A DNA stretch of 64,000 nt, taken from contig NZ_MTSE01000003.1 in NCBI RefSeq assembly GCF_002154225.1, positions 496,001-560,000 on the forward strand, in the 5' to 3' direction. How positions within the stretch are numbered: the first letter of the stretch is position 1; every line of letters begins with the position of its first letter. Origin of the DNA: Hymenobacter crusticola. Its GTDB lineage: Bacteria; Bacteroidota; Bacteroidia; Cytophagales; Hymenobacteraceae. Positions 34,828-43,938 of this stretch are shown in pieces. The notes under the pieces were generated by a model, which was given only the letters and a program-made list of their open reading frames with translations, was not told the DNA's origin and did no database searches. The position numbers were made by a program, and so were the translations under genes.

Positions 34828-35409
34828 TTACTTTGACATCCTTAGCGAACGTTCAATGCGCCGATCCGGCACCAACCACATCAAGGCAACGCCCACGTAA
34901 AAGGCGCCCGCAACCCACGGATTCCAGAAGCTTGCCGCCATGCCTAGGCTGTAGAGCACCGGTGAAATCTTTCCTTTCACGTCGCGCCCCACGGCGTAGG
35001 CTAGCACGCAGTCGGGCCCATTGGCGTTGATGGTAACTCGTTGCAAAACCCAGTAGGCTATCGCGCACATTAGCAGCACAAACCCATACACGGCTAGCGT
35101 AGCGGGAGCAAAATGATTCTCCCCCATCCAGCCGGTGGCGAAGGGCGTGAGGGAAAGCCAGAACAACAGGTGCAAGTTGGCCCATAGAATACCGCCGCTG
35201 ATCCGGTCGATGGACGTGAGCATCATGTGATGATTATTCCAGTAGATGCCCACGTAGATGAAGCTCAGAATGTAGCTGAGCACGATGGGCAGCAGCGGCT
35301 TAAGAGCTGGGAAATCGGCACCGTGCGGCACCTTGATTTCCAGCACCATAATGGTGATGATAATGGCTAACACTCCATCACTGAAGGCTTCGAGGCGTCC
35401 TTTGGACAT
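34828..35409 (-). CDS. TMEM175-family potassium channel (DUF1211)
   Basis: A 193-residue membrane protein with the TMEM175 hallmark RLEAFSDG at residues 5-12 (pattern RxxxFSDG), then VLAIIITIMVLEIKVP. Six helices follow, including YVGIYWNNHHMM and WANLHLLFWLSLTPF. Bacterial members are tetrameric, weakly K+-selective channels. The frame extends to a TTG at 35445, but the ATG at 35409 fits the family start closely. Confidence 0.9.
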   Translation of the reverse strand: MSKGRLEAFSDGVLAIIITIMVLEIKVPHGADFPALKPLLPIVLSYILSFIYVGIYWNNHHMMLTSIDRISGGILWANLHLLFWLSLTPFATGWMGENHFAPATLAVYGFVLLMCAIAYWVLQRVTINANGPDCVLAYAVGRDVKGKISPVLYSLGMAASFWNPWVAGAFYVGVALMWLVPDRRIERSLRMSK

Positions 35410-35515
35410 TCTTTTGAGGGGAAGTAGGTCGGTCGGGGCTGACAAATTAAGCTAAAAGTAGTGCCTAGCTTCTGCCCAGAGCGCTTTTCTTTGCGACACT
35501 CCTTTCTTGCCTCTT

Positions 35516-36286
35516 ATGCTCGCCCGCATCCAAGCCGCGCTTACCCAGCTCGAAGCAACCCACCCCATCCGCATTCTGTACACCTGCGAATCGGGCAGTC
35601 GGGCGTGGGGCTTCCCCTCGCCCGACTCCGACTATGATGTGCGCTTCATCTACGTGCACCAGCCCGACTGGTACCTAGCCCTCGATGACGGACCCGACAC
35701 GCTCAATTTCCCTATCGACAACGAGCTCGACCTAGGGGGCTGGGAGCTGCGCAAAGCCCTGAAACTGTTGCGCAACTCGAATGCGGCGCTGCTGGAGTGG
35801 CTTCAGTCACCCGTCGTGTACCACGAAGCGCTGGATTTCCGGGCCTGCCTGCGGCCCCTGGTACCGGCGGCGTTCAACCCGCGGGCCGGGCTGCACCACT
35901 ACCTAGGGCTGGTACGTCGTGGCGTGGAAGAGGAGTTGTTAGCGGAGCAGGTGCGGCTCAAAAAGCTGTTTTACGCATTGCGCTCGGCACTCGCTGCGCA
36001 CTGGATTCGAACGCGCCACACAGTACCTCCGATGGAGTTTGACTCGCTGCGCGCAGAGCTGCCGCCAGAACTTCACTACGTAGTTGACGAGCTGCTAGCG
36101 CGCAAGGCTACTGCCGACGAGAAGACCACAATACCTAGGCCGGAGGCGCTGGTTGGCTTCCTGCGGCAAGAATACGAAGCCAGCTTGGCGGCCCGTGATA
36201 CGCTGCCCGTTGCGCACCAAGCCAGCTCGAATTCTGCCCTGGACTCGCTCTTCCGGCAGCTGCTACGGGCGTCGTTTGCGCAGTAG
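35516..36286 (+). CDS. RlaP-family nucleotidyltransferase, copy 1
   Basis: A 256-residue DNA-polymerase-beta-fold nucleotidyltransferase. The active-site region is SGSRAWGF (G27-S28) followed by DSDYDVRF, with metal ligands probably D39 and D41. It then has ELDLGGWELRKALKLLRNSNAALLEWLQSP, typical of the RlaP family (named for association with RNA repair). The substrate is unproven. It lies 163 bases before a second, divergent-in-sequence RlaP gene on the same strand. The ATG at 35516 was chosen over an upstream TTG. Confidence 0.85.
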   Translation: MLARIQAALTQLEATHPIRILYTCESGSRAWGFPSPDSDYDVRFIYVHQPDWYLALDDGPDTLNFPIDNELDLGGWELRKALKLLRNSNAALLEWLQSPVVYHEALDFRACLRPLVPAAFNPRAGLHHYLGLVRRGVEEELLAEQVRLKKLFYALRSALAAHWIRTRHTVPPMEFDSLRAELPPELHYVVDELLARKATADEKTTIPRPEALVGFLRQEYEASLAARDTLPVAHQASSNSALDSLFRQLLRASFAQ

Positions 36287-36449
36287 CGTGAAGCTCCGGC
36301 TCTTGCCTCTCGTTGAACGATAAGGGCGGCCACGAACCCTCAGCTTGGTTCTTCGACGAGGTACGAAGAGCGGGCTTCTGCGCAAACAACCTAGGTACCA
36401 ACCGCTCAGCTAACGCGCGAAACCAGCGCTTCGCGCTACCTTTATCCCT

Positions 36450-37511
36450 ATGATTGATCACGCCACTCTTCTCTTCGAAGCCATCAGTGGCAGCCGCGCC
36501 TATGGCACCGAGCTGCCCCACTCCGACACCGATCTGAAGGGCGTATTTGTGCTGCCTGAGCCGGCTTTCTTCGGCCTGAGCTACACGCCGCAGCTAGCCA
36601 ATGCCACCAACGACGAGGTGTACTACGAGCTACGACGCTTCGTGGAACTGCTGCTCAAGAACAACCCCACGGCCCTGGAAATCCTAGCGTCGCCGGCCGA
36701 CTGCGTGCGCTACCGTCATCCGTTGTTTGCGCGCCTGCGGCCCGAGCAATTTCTCTCCAAGCTCTGCCGCCACACCTTCGCCGAGTACGCCGTAGCGCAA
36801 ATTCGCAAGGCCAAGGGCTTGAACAAAAAGATCAACAACCCCGAGCCGCCGGCCCGCAAATCGGTGTTGGACTTCTGCTACGTCACCAGCGGGGCCGGGG
36901 CGCAGCCGGTGGCGACGTGGCTGGCGCGCCAAGGGTACATTGCCGCGCAGTGCGGCCTGGCCAACGTGCCCCATCTGCCGGACCTGTACGCGTTGTTTGT
37001 GGACCCATCGGCAACGGGCGAGCTAGGATACCGCGGGCTAGTGCGCGACCCTCATACGTCGCAGGAGGTGCAGCTGTCGGCCGTGCCCAAGGGGGAAGCG
37101 CCCGTAGCCTATCTGTCCTTCAACCGCAATGGCTACAGCACCTACTGCCGCGCCTACCGCGAGTACTGGGATTGGGTAGCCAAGCGCAATGCCGAGCGCT
37201 ACCAGAACACCATACAGCACGGCAAAAACTATGACGCCAAAAACATGCTGCACGTGTTCCGGCTTCTGCACACCGCCCTGGAAATTGCCACCACCGGTCA
37301 GCTTCACGTCCGCCGCCCCGACCGGGAGTTTCTGCTCCAGATCCGCCGCGGCGAGTTTGAGTACGATGAATTGGTGAGCAAAGCCGAAGCACTAGTTGCG
37401 CAAGTGGAAGCGGCTTTTGCCACCTCCACGCTCCCCGACGCCCCCAATGCCGAAGCCGCCGAGACGCTGCTGATTCAGCTGCGGCGCGACTTCTACGCGC
37501 AAAGAAGCTAG
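36450..37511 (+). CDS. RlaP-family nucleotidyltransferase, copy 2
   Basis: A 353-residue nucleotidyltransferase of the same family: SGSRAYGT with G14-S15, then SDTDLKGVF with D26 and D28. LRRFVELLLKNNPTALEILASP follows, matching the layout of copy 1 but with a longer C-terminal domain (HGKNYDAKNMLHVFRLLHTALEIA). The family is described as an RNA-repair nucleotidyltransferase. The two copies differ substantially, so they are long-separated paralogues or separate acquisitions rather than a recent duplication. Confidence 0.87.
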   Translation: MIDHATLLFEAISGSRAYGTELPHSDTDLKGVFVLPEPAFFGLSYTPQLANATNDEVYYELRRFVELLLKNNPTALEILASPADCVRYRHPLFARLRPEQFLSKLCRHTFAEYAVAQIRKAKGLNKKINNPEPPARKSVLDFCYVTSGAGAQPVATWLARQGYIAAQCGLANVPHLPDLYALFVDPSATGELGYRGLVRDPHTSQEVQLSAVPKGEAPVAYLSFNRNGYSTYCRAYREYWDWVAKRNAERYQNTIQHGKNYDAKNMLHVFRLLHTALEIATTGQLHVRRPDREFLLQIRRGEFEYDELVSKAEALVAQVEAAFATSTLPDAPNAEAAETLLIQLRRDFYAQRS

Positions 37512-37587
37512 GCCAAGCTAGGTTGCCAGCTCAGCAAGCACGACGTTCTAGCTCAATCGCACACGAGATGCGCTCTGCCGGCGGTTA

Positions 37588-39036
37588 TTATTTGTGCTTG
37601 ATGGCTTGCAGCATGGCCGCCAAGTCCTGGCGCGAATACGGCTTGCCGCGGGACACCACCGTGTTGAGGGTGCGGATGTGGCGAATGTCGGTTAGCGGGT
37701 TTTGCGCTAGCAGCACCAGATCGGCATTTTTGCCAGTTGCGATGGTGCCCGCCGTGCCTTCGACGCCCATAAACCTAGCCCCGTTGATGGTAGCGGCTCG
37801 CAACGCCTGCGCCGGGGTGAGGCCCGCTTGCACGAGCATTTCCAGCTCGCCCACGAGCGAAGCTCCCGGGTACGTAAACGAGTTGAACGCTCCACTATCC
37901 GAGCCGGCTAGCACCATTACCCCTGCCGCCTGCATTCGCGGTACCAAGCTCATGAAGCGGGTTTCTAACTTCTTACGAAACTGGTTGGCTTCCGCCGATT
38001 GGCCCTTGGCGCTGCTGAGGCGGCGCGTGTACGTAGCCTGAATTTTGGGGTCGATGTACGCCAGCATCGTGTCGCGGGAGTGGTCGGTGTCGGGTAGCTC
38101 GGCCAGCGTCTTGCCAATGAAAAGGGTCGGCACGGCGGCCGTCTTATGATCAGCCATCAGCTTGAAGATGCGGTTTGCCGCGGCGGGGTCGTAGGTGGCT
38201 TCCACGGCGGGCAGCATGGCAAACAGCCCCAGCGGCTTGCTCGTCGTCAGGCTTTTCCGGACCAGGTTCGTCAGGCTGTCTTCCTTGCCGGAGCATGCCT
38301 TGAACACGTAGTACAGGTGCTCGGTGGCATCCAGGCCGCGTGCTACGGCGTCGCCTAGCTTCACGGAATACGGCATGTGGCCCGTGGTTTTCATTCCGCG
38401 CTTTTCGGCGGCGGCAATAACGTTCAGGTACGCCTCGCCCGAGATTTTACTGTCGTAAATTTTGACGTAATCTACCTTCAGCGCCTGCAACGAATCGAGG
38501 GCCTTGGCAATCTGGGCGGGGGTTTCGACCTCTAAGGAACCGGGCCAGTAGGCCTGCATCCCGTCGATCTTGGGACCCGAGGTGAAGATGCGCGGCCCGG
38601 CCAGCGTGCCCGCCTGCATCGCGCGCCGCCACCGGAAAATGGCGGGCGTGAGGTCGCCGCCCGCGTCGCGCACCGTCGTGATGCCGTGGGCTAGGTACAG
38701 CGGCAGCAGGTTCTGGTTGGCTTGCCGCAAACTATCGCCGCCTCGAAAGTGCACGTGCATGTCCCAAAGGCCAGGTATCAGGTACTGGCCTTTAGCGTCG
38801 AGGTAGCGCGTGGCCGCGTACTTTTTCGCGCTGGCCTTCTCCACCAGCCGAATAACGTCGCCGCGGATAGCCACCACCTGATCGGGGCGCACGCGGCCCG
38901 CTACCACGTCTATCACGTTGGCGTGGTTGATGACCAGATCATAGGGCGCTACCTGGGCCTGCCCCGGCGTGCTCACGCGGAAGCTAGCTCCGAGCAGCAC
39001 CAGGGCGCCGGCGAACATACTGCGGTAATACTTCAT
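37588..39036 (-). CDS. Exported amidohydrolase (imidazolonepropionase-like)
   Basis: A 482-residue metal-dependent hydrolase with a signal peptide (MKYYRSMFAGALVLLG...). Metal-ligand motifs are visible: GLWDMHVHFRGGDS, a Lys in VDYVKIYDSKIS, GHMPYSV, and GSDSGAFNS. The C-terminus returns to the composite beta domain with GKNADLVLLAQNPLTDI. The substrate (an amide, peptide or cyclic amide) cannot be told. It is monocistronic between convergent and divergent neighbours. Confidence 0.88.
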   Translation of the reverse strand: MKYYRSMFAGALVLLGASFRVSTPGQAQVAPYDLVINHANVIDVVAGRVRPDQVVAIRGDVIRLVEKASAKKYAATRYLDAKGQYLIPGLWDMHVHFRGGDSLRQANQNLLPLYLAHGITTVRDAGGDLTPAIFRWRRAMQAGTLAGPRIFTSGPKIDGMQAYWPGSLEVETPAQIAKALDSLQALKVDYVKIYDSKISGEAYLNVIAAAEKRGMKTTGHMPYSVKLGDAVARGLDATEHLYYVFKACSGKEDSLTNLVRKSLTTSKPLGLFAMLPAVEATYDPAAANRIFKLMADHKTAAVPTLFIGKTLAELPDTDHSRDTMLAYIDPKIQATYTRRLSSAKGQSAEANQFRKKLETRFMSLVPRMQAAGVMVLAGSDSGAFNSFTYPGASLVGELEMLVQAGLTPAQALRAATINGARFMGVEGTAGTIATGKNADLVLLAQNPLTDIRHIRTLNTVVSRGKPYSRQDLAAMLQAIKHK

Positions 39037-39137
39037 GCCTAAAATGTTTAGCTCAGCAACGATACACTATTTTATAACAACCGGGTCATGATGAAGTAAT
39101 ATTCGATGAGGATGTTTGGCTACGTCTCTTGTAGGGC

Positions 39138-40883
39138 ATGCTTATGAACCGGCTAGCTGAATTCGATTTACCTTTACCTTCCGCCTTGGCGCTTTCGGCG
39201 GGCCCGCTGCGGTCGGCGGTGCAGCACTTTGCGCAGCTGCGGGAGCTGCACCAACTCTACGCGCAAGCCCAGCACCTCACGGGGCTGGAGTTTGTGGCGG
39301 CTATTCTCGATAAGCTAGCTATCTGCGTTCAGTACACTCCCGCCGAACTACGCCGCTTGCCGCCCATGGGCGCCTTCCTTGCCCTGGCCAACCACCCCTG
39401 CGGCCTGCTCGACGGCTTGGTGCTTCTGCACGTCCTGGGCCAGGCGCGCCCCGACCTGCGGGTGGCGGTCAATGAGCTCTTGGCCCCGCTCCTGCCCCAA
39501 CTGGGGGAGCAGTTTGTGCTGGTGCAACCCGATGCGCAGGAACCCGGCCGCAACGTACCGGGCCTGCGGCGCTTGCTTCGCTTTCTGCACAATGACATTC
39601 CGCTGCTGCTGTTTCCGGCGGGCGAAGTAGCCCACCGGCCCGGCCTCTTTCAGGGCGTAACCGAGTCGGTGTGGCACCCCACCGCCGGGCGCTTGCTTAC
39701 TGCTACCCGCCTGCCCGTGGTACCCGTTTGGCTTAGTGGGCAAAACAGCACTTCCTTCAGTTGGCTGGGGCTGGTTCACCGCTTTCTGCGCACGGCGCGC
39801 TTGCCCGCCGAGTTGCTCAACAAACGCGGTACCACCGTGCGGGTGCGTATTGGCACGCCCATAGCGGCCGCTGAGCTGCACGGCCTCCCAGCCGCCGAGC
39901 GCCTGACGTATCTGCGGGCCCGCGTGCACGCCCTCAGCGGCGCCGCCACCCCGAGCGACGCCGGCGCGGCAGCGCCATTGGCGCCGCCCGTCATTGCCGA
40001 AACCGACCCCGCCCTGGTGGCGGCCGATCTGGCGGCTCTACGCCCCGGCCGACACCTGCTTCAGTACCAACGGTGGGAGGTTTACGTGGCCAAGAGCAAG
40101 GAAATTCCGAACGTGCTGCGCGAAATCAGCCGTTTGCGCGAGCTCACGTTTCGCGGCGAGGGCGAAGGCACCCAGCAGCCGTGCGACCTAGACGCGTACG
40201 ATACCTACTACCGGCACCTGTTTCTCTACGACCGGCAGCAGCGCTGCGTGGTGGGTGCCTACCGGCTAGGGCACGGGCGGAGCATCTTACGACAGCACGG
40301 CCGGCGGGGCTTTTACCTGCACTCCCTGTTTAAGCTGAAGCGGGCCCTGTGCCCGCTGTTGCGGCAGTCGCTGGAGCTAGGTCGGTCCTTTATCCGGGCC
40401 GAGTATCAGCGGCAACCCTTGCCCCTGGCTTTGTTGTGGAAGGGCATTGCGCTGTACCTAGGTATGCACCCCGAGTACCGCTATTTAATTGGCCCGGTGA
40501 GCATTAGCAACCGCTTTCAGCCGGTCTCGAAGGCCGTCATGATTGACTTTATCCGCCGGCACTGCTTTGACGCCGAAACGGCAGCCTATGTGCGGCCCCG
40601 CAAGCAGTTCCGCTACCAGCCGCTCGACAAGCAAGAGCCCGTGGCAGTGCTGCAAACCGGCCTCGACGATGTGCAGGCTCTCAATAAGCTAGTGGCTAGT
40701 CTGGAGCCCGGCGGGATGGGCGTCCCCGTGCTGTTGCGCCACTACTTGCAGCAGAATGCGCGCTTCGTGGGCTTCAACCTAGACCCAGCGTTTACCAATG
40801 CCCTGGACGGCTTCGTGCTTCTCGACGCCTACGACTTGCCCGAGCGCACCCGGCGCCTGCTCAACCGCTACGAAAGCAGCTAG
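39138..40883 (+). CDS. olsF: Bifunctional acyltransferase, OlsF-like (ornithine/glycine aminolipid synthesis)
   Basis: A 581-residue fusion. Residues 60-270 are a PlsC-type O-acyltransferase: ANHPCGLLDGL (HPxGxxD form), then LLLFPAGEVAHRPG. Residues 300-580 resemble the OlsB/GNAT-type N-acyltransferase: VAKSKEIPNVLREISRLRELTFRGEGEG, VVGAYRLGHGR, and LWKGIALYLGMHPEYRYLIGPVSISN. The same two-domain order is known in OlsF of Flavobacterium and Serratia, which makes ornithine lipid from an amino acid and two acyl donors. The amino-acid acceptor (ornithine, glycine or lysine) is not determined here. Either ATG at 39138 or 39144 could be used. Confidence 0.82.
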   Translation: MLMNRLAEFDLPLPSALALSAGPLRSAVQHFAQLRELHQLYAQAQHLTGLEFVAAILDKLAICVQYTPAELRRLPPMGAFLALANHPCGLLDGLVLLHVLGQARPDLRVAVNELLAPLLPQLGEQFVLVQPDAQEPGRNVPGLRRLLRFLHNDIPLLLFPAGEVAHRPGLFQGVTESVWHPTAGRLLTATRLPVVPVWLSGQNSTSFSWLGLVHRFLRTARLPAELLNKRGTTVRVRIGTPIAAAELHGLPAAERLTYLRARVHALSGAATPSDAGAAAPLAPPVIAETDPALVAADLAALRPGRHLLQYQRWEVYVAKSKEIPNVLREISRLRELTFRGEGEGTQQPCDLDAYDTYYRHLFLYDRQQRCVVGAYRLGHGRSILRQHGRRGFYLHSLFKLKRALCPLLRQSLELGRSFIRAEYQRQPLPLALLWKGIALYLGMHPEYRYLIGPVSISNRFQPVSKAVMIDFIRRHCFDAETAAYVRPRKQFRYQPLDKQEPVAVLQTGLDDVQALNKLVASLEPGGMGVPVLLRHYLQQNARFVGFNLDPAFTNALDGFVLLDAYDLPERTRRLLNRYESS

Positions 40884-41000
40884 GGAGAGCCCGTGCTGCT
40901 ACGGTCGTGAAGCTTCCAGTTGGCACTTTATGCTAGGTATGGTAGCGGCCCTGCCTCCCGTACGGCTTAAAAAATCGTGGTTTCTCCCCATCTTAGTCGG

Positions 41001-41483
41001 ATGAAAACACTTGCTTCTCTTCGCTATCTACTCGTTATGTCTTCGCTCGTCTTGGCAAGCTGCGGCAAAGACAATAAAAACGATGATCCTATCCCGGTTA
41101 AGACGCACGTGGTATCCGTACGCGTAGCCGGGCGTGATTTGGCAGGCCTCGGTGCTGAGCTTCAGGTAACGTCCCAGCTGGTGGCGGGTGGCAAATCGCA
41201 GGAAGGCCCACAAGCCGCTGACCAGTACATCGATACAGCCGATAAAACCTACAACATCGGCACCTTTAGCAACGCTGATGTCGTCACGGCGACCATTGCC
41301 TTCAAGAACGTTACGCGCACAAGCAGCCCGCGCCCGCCACTGAGCAGCGCCCTAGCGGTGGTATTCATCATCGATGGGCAAACCAACCAATCGGTAACGC
41401 TGGACGCCAAGGGTATTGGCAGCGGCGTGAGCTACACGCCGTACTTAAGCGGCACTACCGCCGTGCAGATGGACAAGCTATAG
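41001..41483 (+). CDS. Lipoprotein, function unknown
   Basis: A 160-residue lipoprotein: signal MKTLASLRYLLVMSSLVLAS with Cys21 (lipobox LASC), then the acidic-basic spacer GKDNKNDDPIP. The mature part looks beta-rich (THVVSVRVAGRDL, TYNIGTFSNADVVTATIAFKNV). No family is recognised. The ATG at 41001 gives the signal; a GTG 24 bases upstream is in frame but unneeded. A strong terminator follows. Confidence 0.75.
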   Translation: MKTLASLRYLLVMSSLVLASCGKDNKNDDPIPVKTHVVSVRVAGRDLAGLGAELQVTSQLVAGGKSQEGPQAADQYIDTADKTYNIGTFSNADVVTATIAFKNVTRTSSPRPPLSSALAVVFIIDGQTNQSVTLDAKGIGSGVSYTPYLSGTTAVQMDKL

Positions 41484-41503
41484 CTCGTACGTGCGCTCCT
41501 CCT

Positions 41504-41546
41504 GCAAGAAAGCCCGTTTTACCCTAGGTAGAACGGGCTTTCTTGC
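41504..41546 (+). terminator. Rho-independent terminator
   Basis: GCAAGAAAGCCCGTT (41504-41518) pairs perfectly with AACGGGCTTTCTTGC (41532-41546) around a 13-base loop, 21 bases after the lipoprotein gene. Confidence 0.9.
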
Positions 41547-41725
41547 CTTATTGAATAGTCGATTTGCCGCCCCGTGGGTGTGTGCTGCACCTAGCTGTCC
41601 CAAGCGCAGCTTGGCTTACCGACCGCTACGGGTCATCCTTTTCGTGTTATTTGAGAATAGAGCAGGAAATAAGCCTTGTTGTTTTCCGTTAGCACGGATC
41701 GGCCGACCGTTTATCCTTTTTGTAG

Positions 41726-42361
41726 ATGCTACAAGTTAATGCGTTTAGAAAGTCATACAATCATCATCCCATTCTGCAAATCGACGACTTCACAATTACC
41801 CCAGGCGTTTATTGGCTTCGCGGCGTTAATGGCTCGGGCAAGAGCACTTTTTTAAAAGCAACAGCCGGTTTAATCTCGTATGAGGGCGATATTATTTTAA
41901 ATCAGCAGCTAAATAGTAAAAAACAGTCGGTAGCGTATCGCAGCGCGGTAAACTTCGCCGAAGCCGAACCTATATTTCCCGATTTCTTGACCGGGGCTGA
42001 ACTTATTCAATTATTTAAATCAGCTAAAAACGCCCCGCATCGCCAGGAGGATAATTACGTGGAAAGTATGCAGATGAACGCATACATAAACGATCCAATC
42101 AGCACGTATTCGAGTGGCATGCTTAAGAAACTTTCCCTGGTTTTGGCCTTCCTAGGACGACCTAGTTGTATCCTACTGGATGAGCCACTAACAACCCTTG
42201 ACGCGGCATCCCTTCCTATTTTGTATTCCTGGATTGCCAACCATTACCAACAGCAGGAAACGATGTTCTTGTTGTCGTCGCACCAAGCATTTGAGGGCGA
42301 TATTTTACCAATTGTGCGGGAAATAGTAGTTGAGCATAATACAATCCGGCACACCTCGTGA
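41726..42361 (+). CDS. ABC transporter ATP-binding protein
   Basis: A 211-residue ATPase: Walker A GVNGSGKST at 33-41, a diverged signature (YSSGMLKKLSL rather than LSGGQ), Walker B CILLDEPLTTLD, and the switch His in LSSHQ. It overlaps the next gene by 4 bases (GTGA), so the two are translationally coupled. The pair is clearly more A+T-rich than the flanking genes, suggesting acquisition. The cargo is unknown and no peptide or precursor gene is evident next to it. Confidence 0.88.
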   Translation: MLQVNAFRKSYNHHPILQIDDFTITPGVYWLRGVNGSGKSTFLKATAGLISYEGDIILNQQLNSKKQSVAYRSAVNFAEAEPIFPDFLTGAELIQLFKSAKNAPHRQEDNYVESMQMNAYINDPISTYSSGMLKKLSLVLAFLGRPSCILLDEPLTTLDAASLPILYSWIANHYQQQETMFLLSSHQAFEGDILPIVREIVVEHNTIRHTS

Positions 42362-43482
42362 AGAAACCTGTCACCCGAGTACTATTTAAAATAATAGCCA
42401 ATGGTTTTTACCGGGAAAACACGGGCTTATTATTATCGCTGTTCGTACTTATATTCATTAATTTCTTTTATACGAATGTTCTGAATCAAACACATCTGAC
42501 CCCAGAGCAACTTATTCAGACGGCATTAAAGCTGGTTATCTCTACGGTCAGCGAGCCACTGGGCGTGGTAATTCTTTTCAACCTTTTCTTTCTCTATAGC
42601 TTGAAAAGCCGGCGGTACGTAGCTAGGCGGCTGAAAGGCGTAGATGTGCAGTTTTTATTTTACAGTACGAATGCCCTGAGTTTCAAGCAGCAGGTGCAAT
42701 CTTGGTCTATTGTTCAACTCGTCCTATCCTTGCCCATTATTATTTTAGGTCTCTATGCGGTGCTAGTAGGGCTCATTTTTGACTATTGGCTCATTCCTTT
42801 AACAATACCTGTTTATTTACTTATTCTTATCGTAGCTAATGCTTCGTACTATACCCAGATACTTAATAATAATTTAATTGAAACGCCATCCGGGGTGGCT
42901 AAAGCAGGGTGGATAAAGGGATGGCCAAAGCCTTTGTTTAGTTTATTTTTATACGAGGTCATCACAAAAAAGCGTGCTGCTTATGCTATCACCAAACTCG
43001 TATCGTTAGTCAGCATTACGCTCATTTTCAACGTGTTTTCAGATTCCCGTTCGGATCTGCGACTCCTTGGCATTATAAGCCTGTGTATTGCGCTAGCACA
43101 TATAATTCTGCTCTACCAATCGCGTGAGTTTGAGTTGTTCTATCTGCGTTTCGCGCGCAACTTTCCGCATAGCCAGTGGCAAGTATACGGCCAACAGGTA
43201 GCTTTATGTAGCTTATTGTTGCTTCCTGAACTAGTATGGTTTCTGGTAGCGAGCGAATTTAGTACGGGCCTGATCGGGGCGTGTTTATTACTAAGCGTCA
43301 CCTTATTATTTCGTAATCTGCTCTACTGGCTAGGGCAGCGCATGACGTATTATTTACGGCTTGTATTTGGGTTATTTATTTTCTTTCTCTTAACAAACTT
43401 GTTTGGCTTTACAGCGCTGCTTGTTGTTGGTACTGCCGTGGCGGCCTGGAGTTTATTGTACTGCTACCACGATAAATACTAG
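42358..43482 (+). CDS. Integral membrane protein, partner of the ABC ATPase
   Basis: A 374-residue protein with about ten hydrophobic segments, starting with a GTG that overlaps the ATPase stop (GTGA). Typical stretches are LLLSLFVLIFINFFYTNVL, PLTIPVYLLILIVA and LVFGLFIFFLLTNLFGF. There is no recognisable permease family signature, but the gene order and coupling make it the membrane half of a small ABC exporter. A+T-rich like the ATPase gene. Confidence 0.75.
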   Translation: MKKPVTRVLFKIIANGFYRENTGLLLSLFVLIFINFFYTNVLNQTHLTPEQLIQTALKLVISTVSEPLGVVILFNLFFLYSLKSRRYVARRLKGVDVQFLFYSTNALSFKQQVQSWSIVQLVLSLPIIILGLYAVLVGLIFDYWLIPLTIPVYLLILIVANASYYTQILNNNLIETPSGVAKAGWIKGWPKPLFSLFLYEVITKKRAAYAITKLVSLVSITLIFNVFSDSRSDLRLLGIISLCIALAHIILLYQSREFELFYLRFARNFPHSQWQVYGQQVALCSLLLLPELVWFLVASEFSTGLIGACLLLSVTLLFRNLLYWLGQRMTYYLRLVFGLFIFFLLTNLFGFTALLVVGTAVAAWSLLYCYHDKY

Positions 43483-43547
43483 CCCGCGCCGGGCGGGAGC
43501 TACACAAGCTGGTATTCTTGGCGGGTGTTGTTTGGTTGATTAGCCGT

Positions 43548-43925
43548 TTACGTAACGACCAGACGCCCGCGTAGCATGCCCATGCCACAGGTAAAGTCAA
43601 ACGTACCCGCCTGCTGCGGCGGCAGCTCTACCAGGGTAGTCTTGAACGCCGGCAAGTCCCGGCGGATGTTGAAGGCGGGCAACAAGAGTTCTTCTGAGCA
43701 GCTGTTTTCTTCGGCGCGGTAGAAGCTCAGCTGCACAGGCTTGCCGCGCTCCACCTCGATTACGTTGGGTGAGTAGCCACCTTTCACGGTAATGGCTACT
43801 GCTTGCACGCCGCCAACGGCAGTTACTGCGCTGACCGTTGGTCGCGCCGAGAAAAAGAAGTACCACACAACGAAGGCGGCCAAAGCTAGCCCTGCCCCCG
43901 TCACCAGTATTGCGGTCGTGTCCAT
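43548..43925 (-). CDS. Membrane-anchored cupredoxin-like copper protein
   Basis: A 125-residue protein: one N-terminal membrane helix (ILVTGAGLALAAFVVWYFFF), then a cupredoxin-type beta-sandwich (VKGGYSPNVIEVERGKPVQLSFYR). The potential ligands are C76 (ENSCSEE), C113, M115 and M117 (FTCGMGML). The protein contains no histidine at all, unlike classic His-Cys-His-Met cupredoxins, so it more likely binds Cu(I) through Cys and Met. It lies 13 bases downstream of copA on the same strand and is presumably its partner in copper handling at the membrane. Confidence 0.8.
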   Translation of the reverse strand: MDTTAILVTGAGLALAAFVVWYFFFSARPTVSAVTAVGGVQAVAITVKGGYSPNVIEVERGKPVQLSFYRAEENSCSEELLLPAFNIRRDLPAFKTTLVELPPQQAGTFDFTCGMGMLRGRLVVT

Positions 43926-43938
43926 AGCGGCGTACGTA

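Noticed and set aside
35410..35445. TTG start for the TMEM175 channel
   Set aside because: The upstream residues (MSAPTDLLPLKR) are possible, but the ATG at 35409 puts the RxxxFSDG motif at the usual distance from the start.
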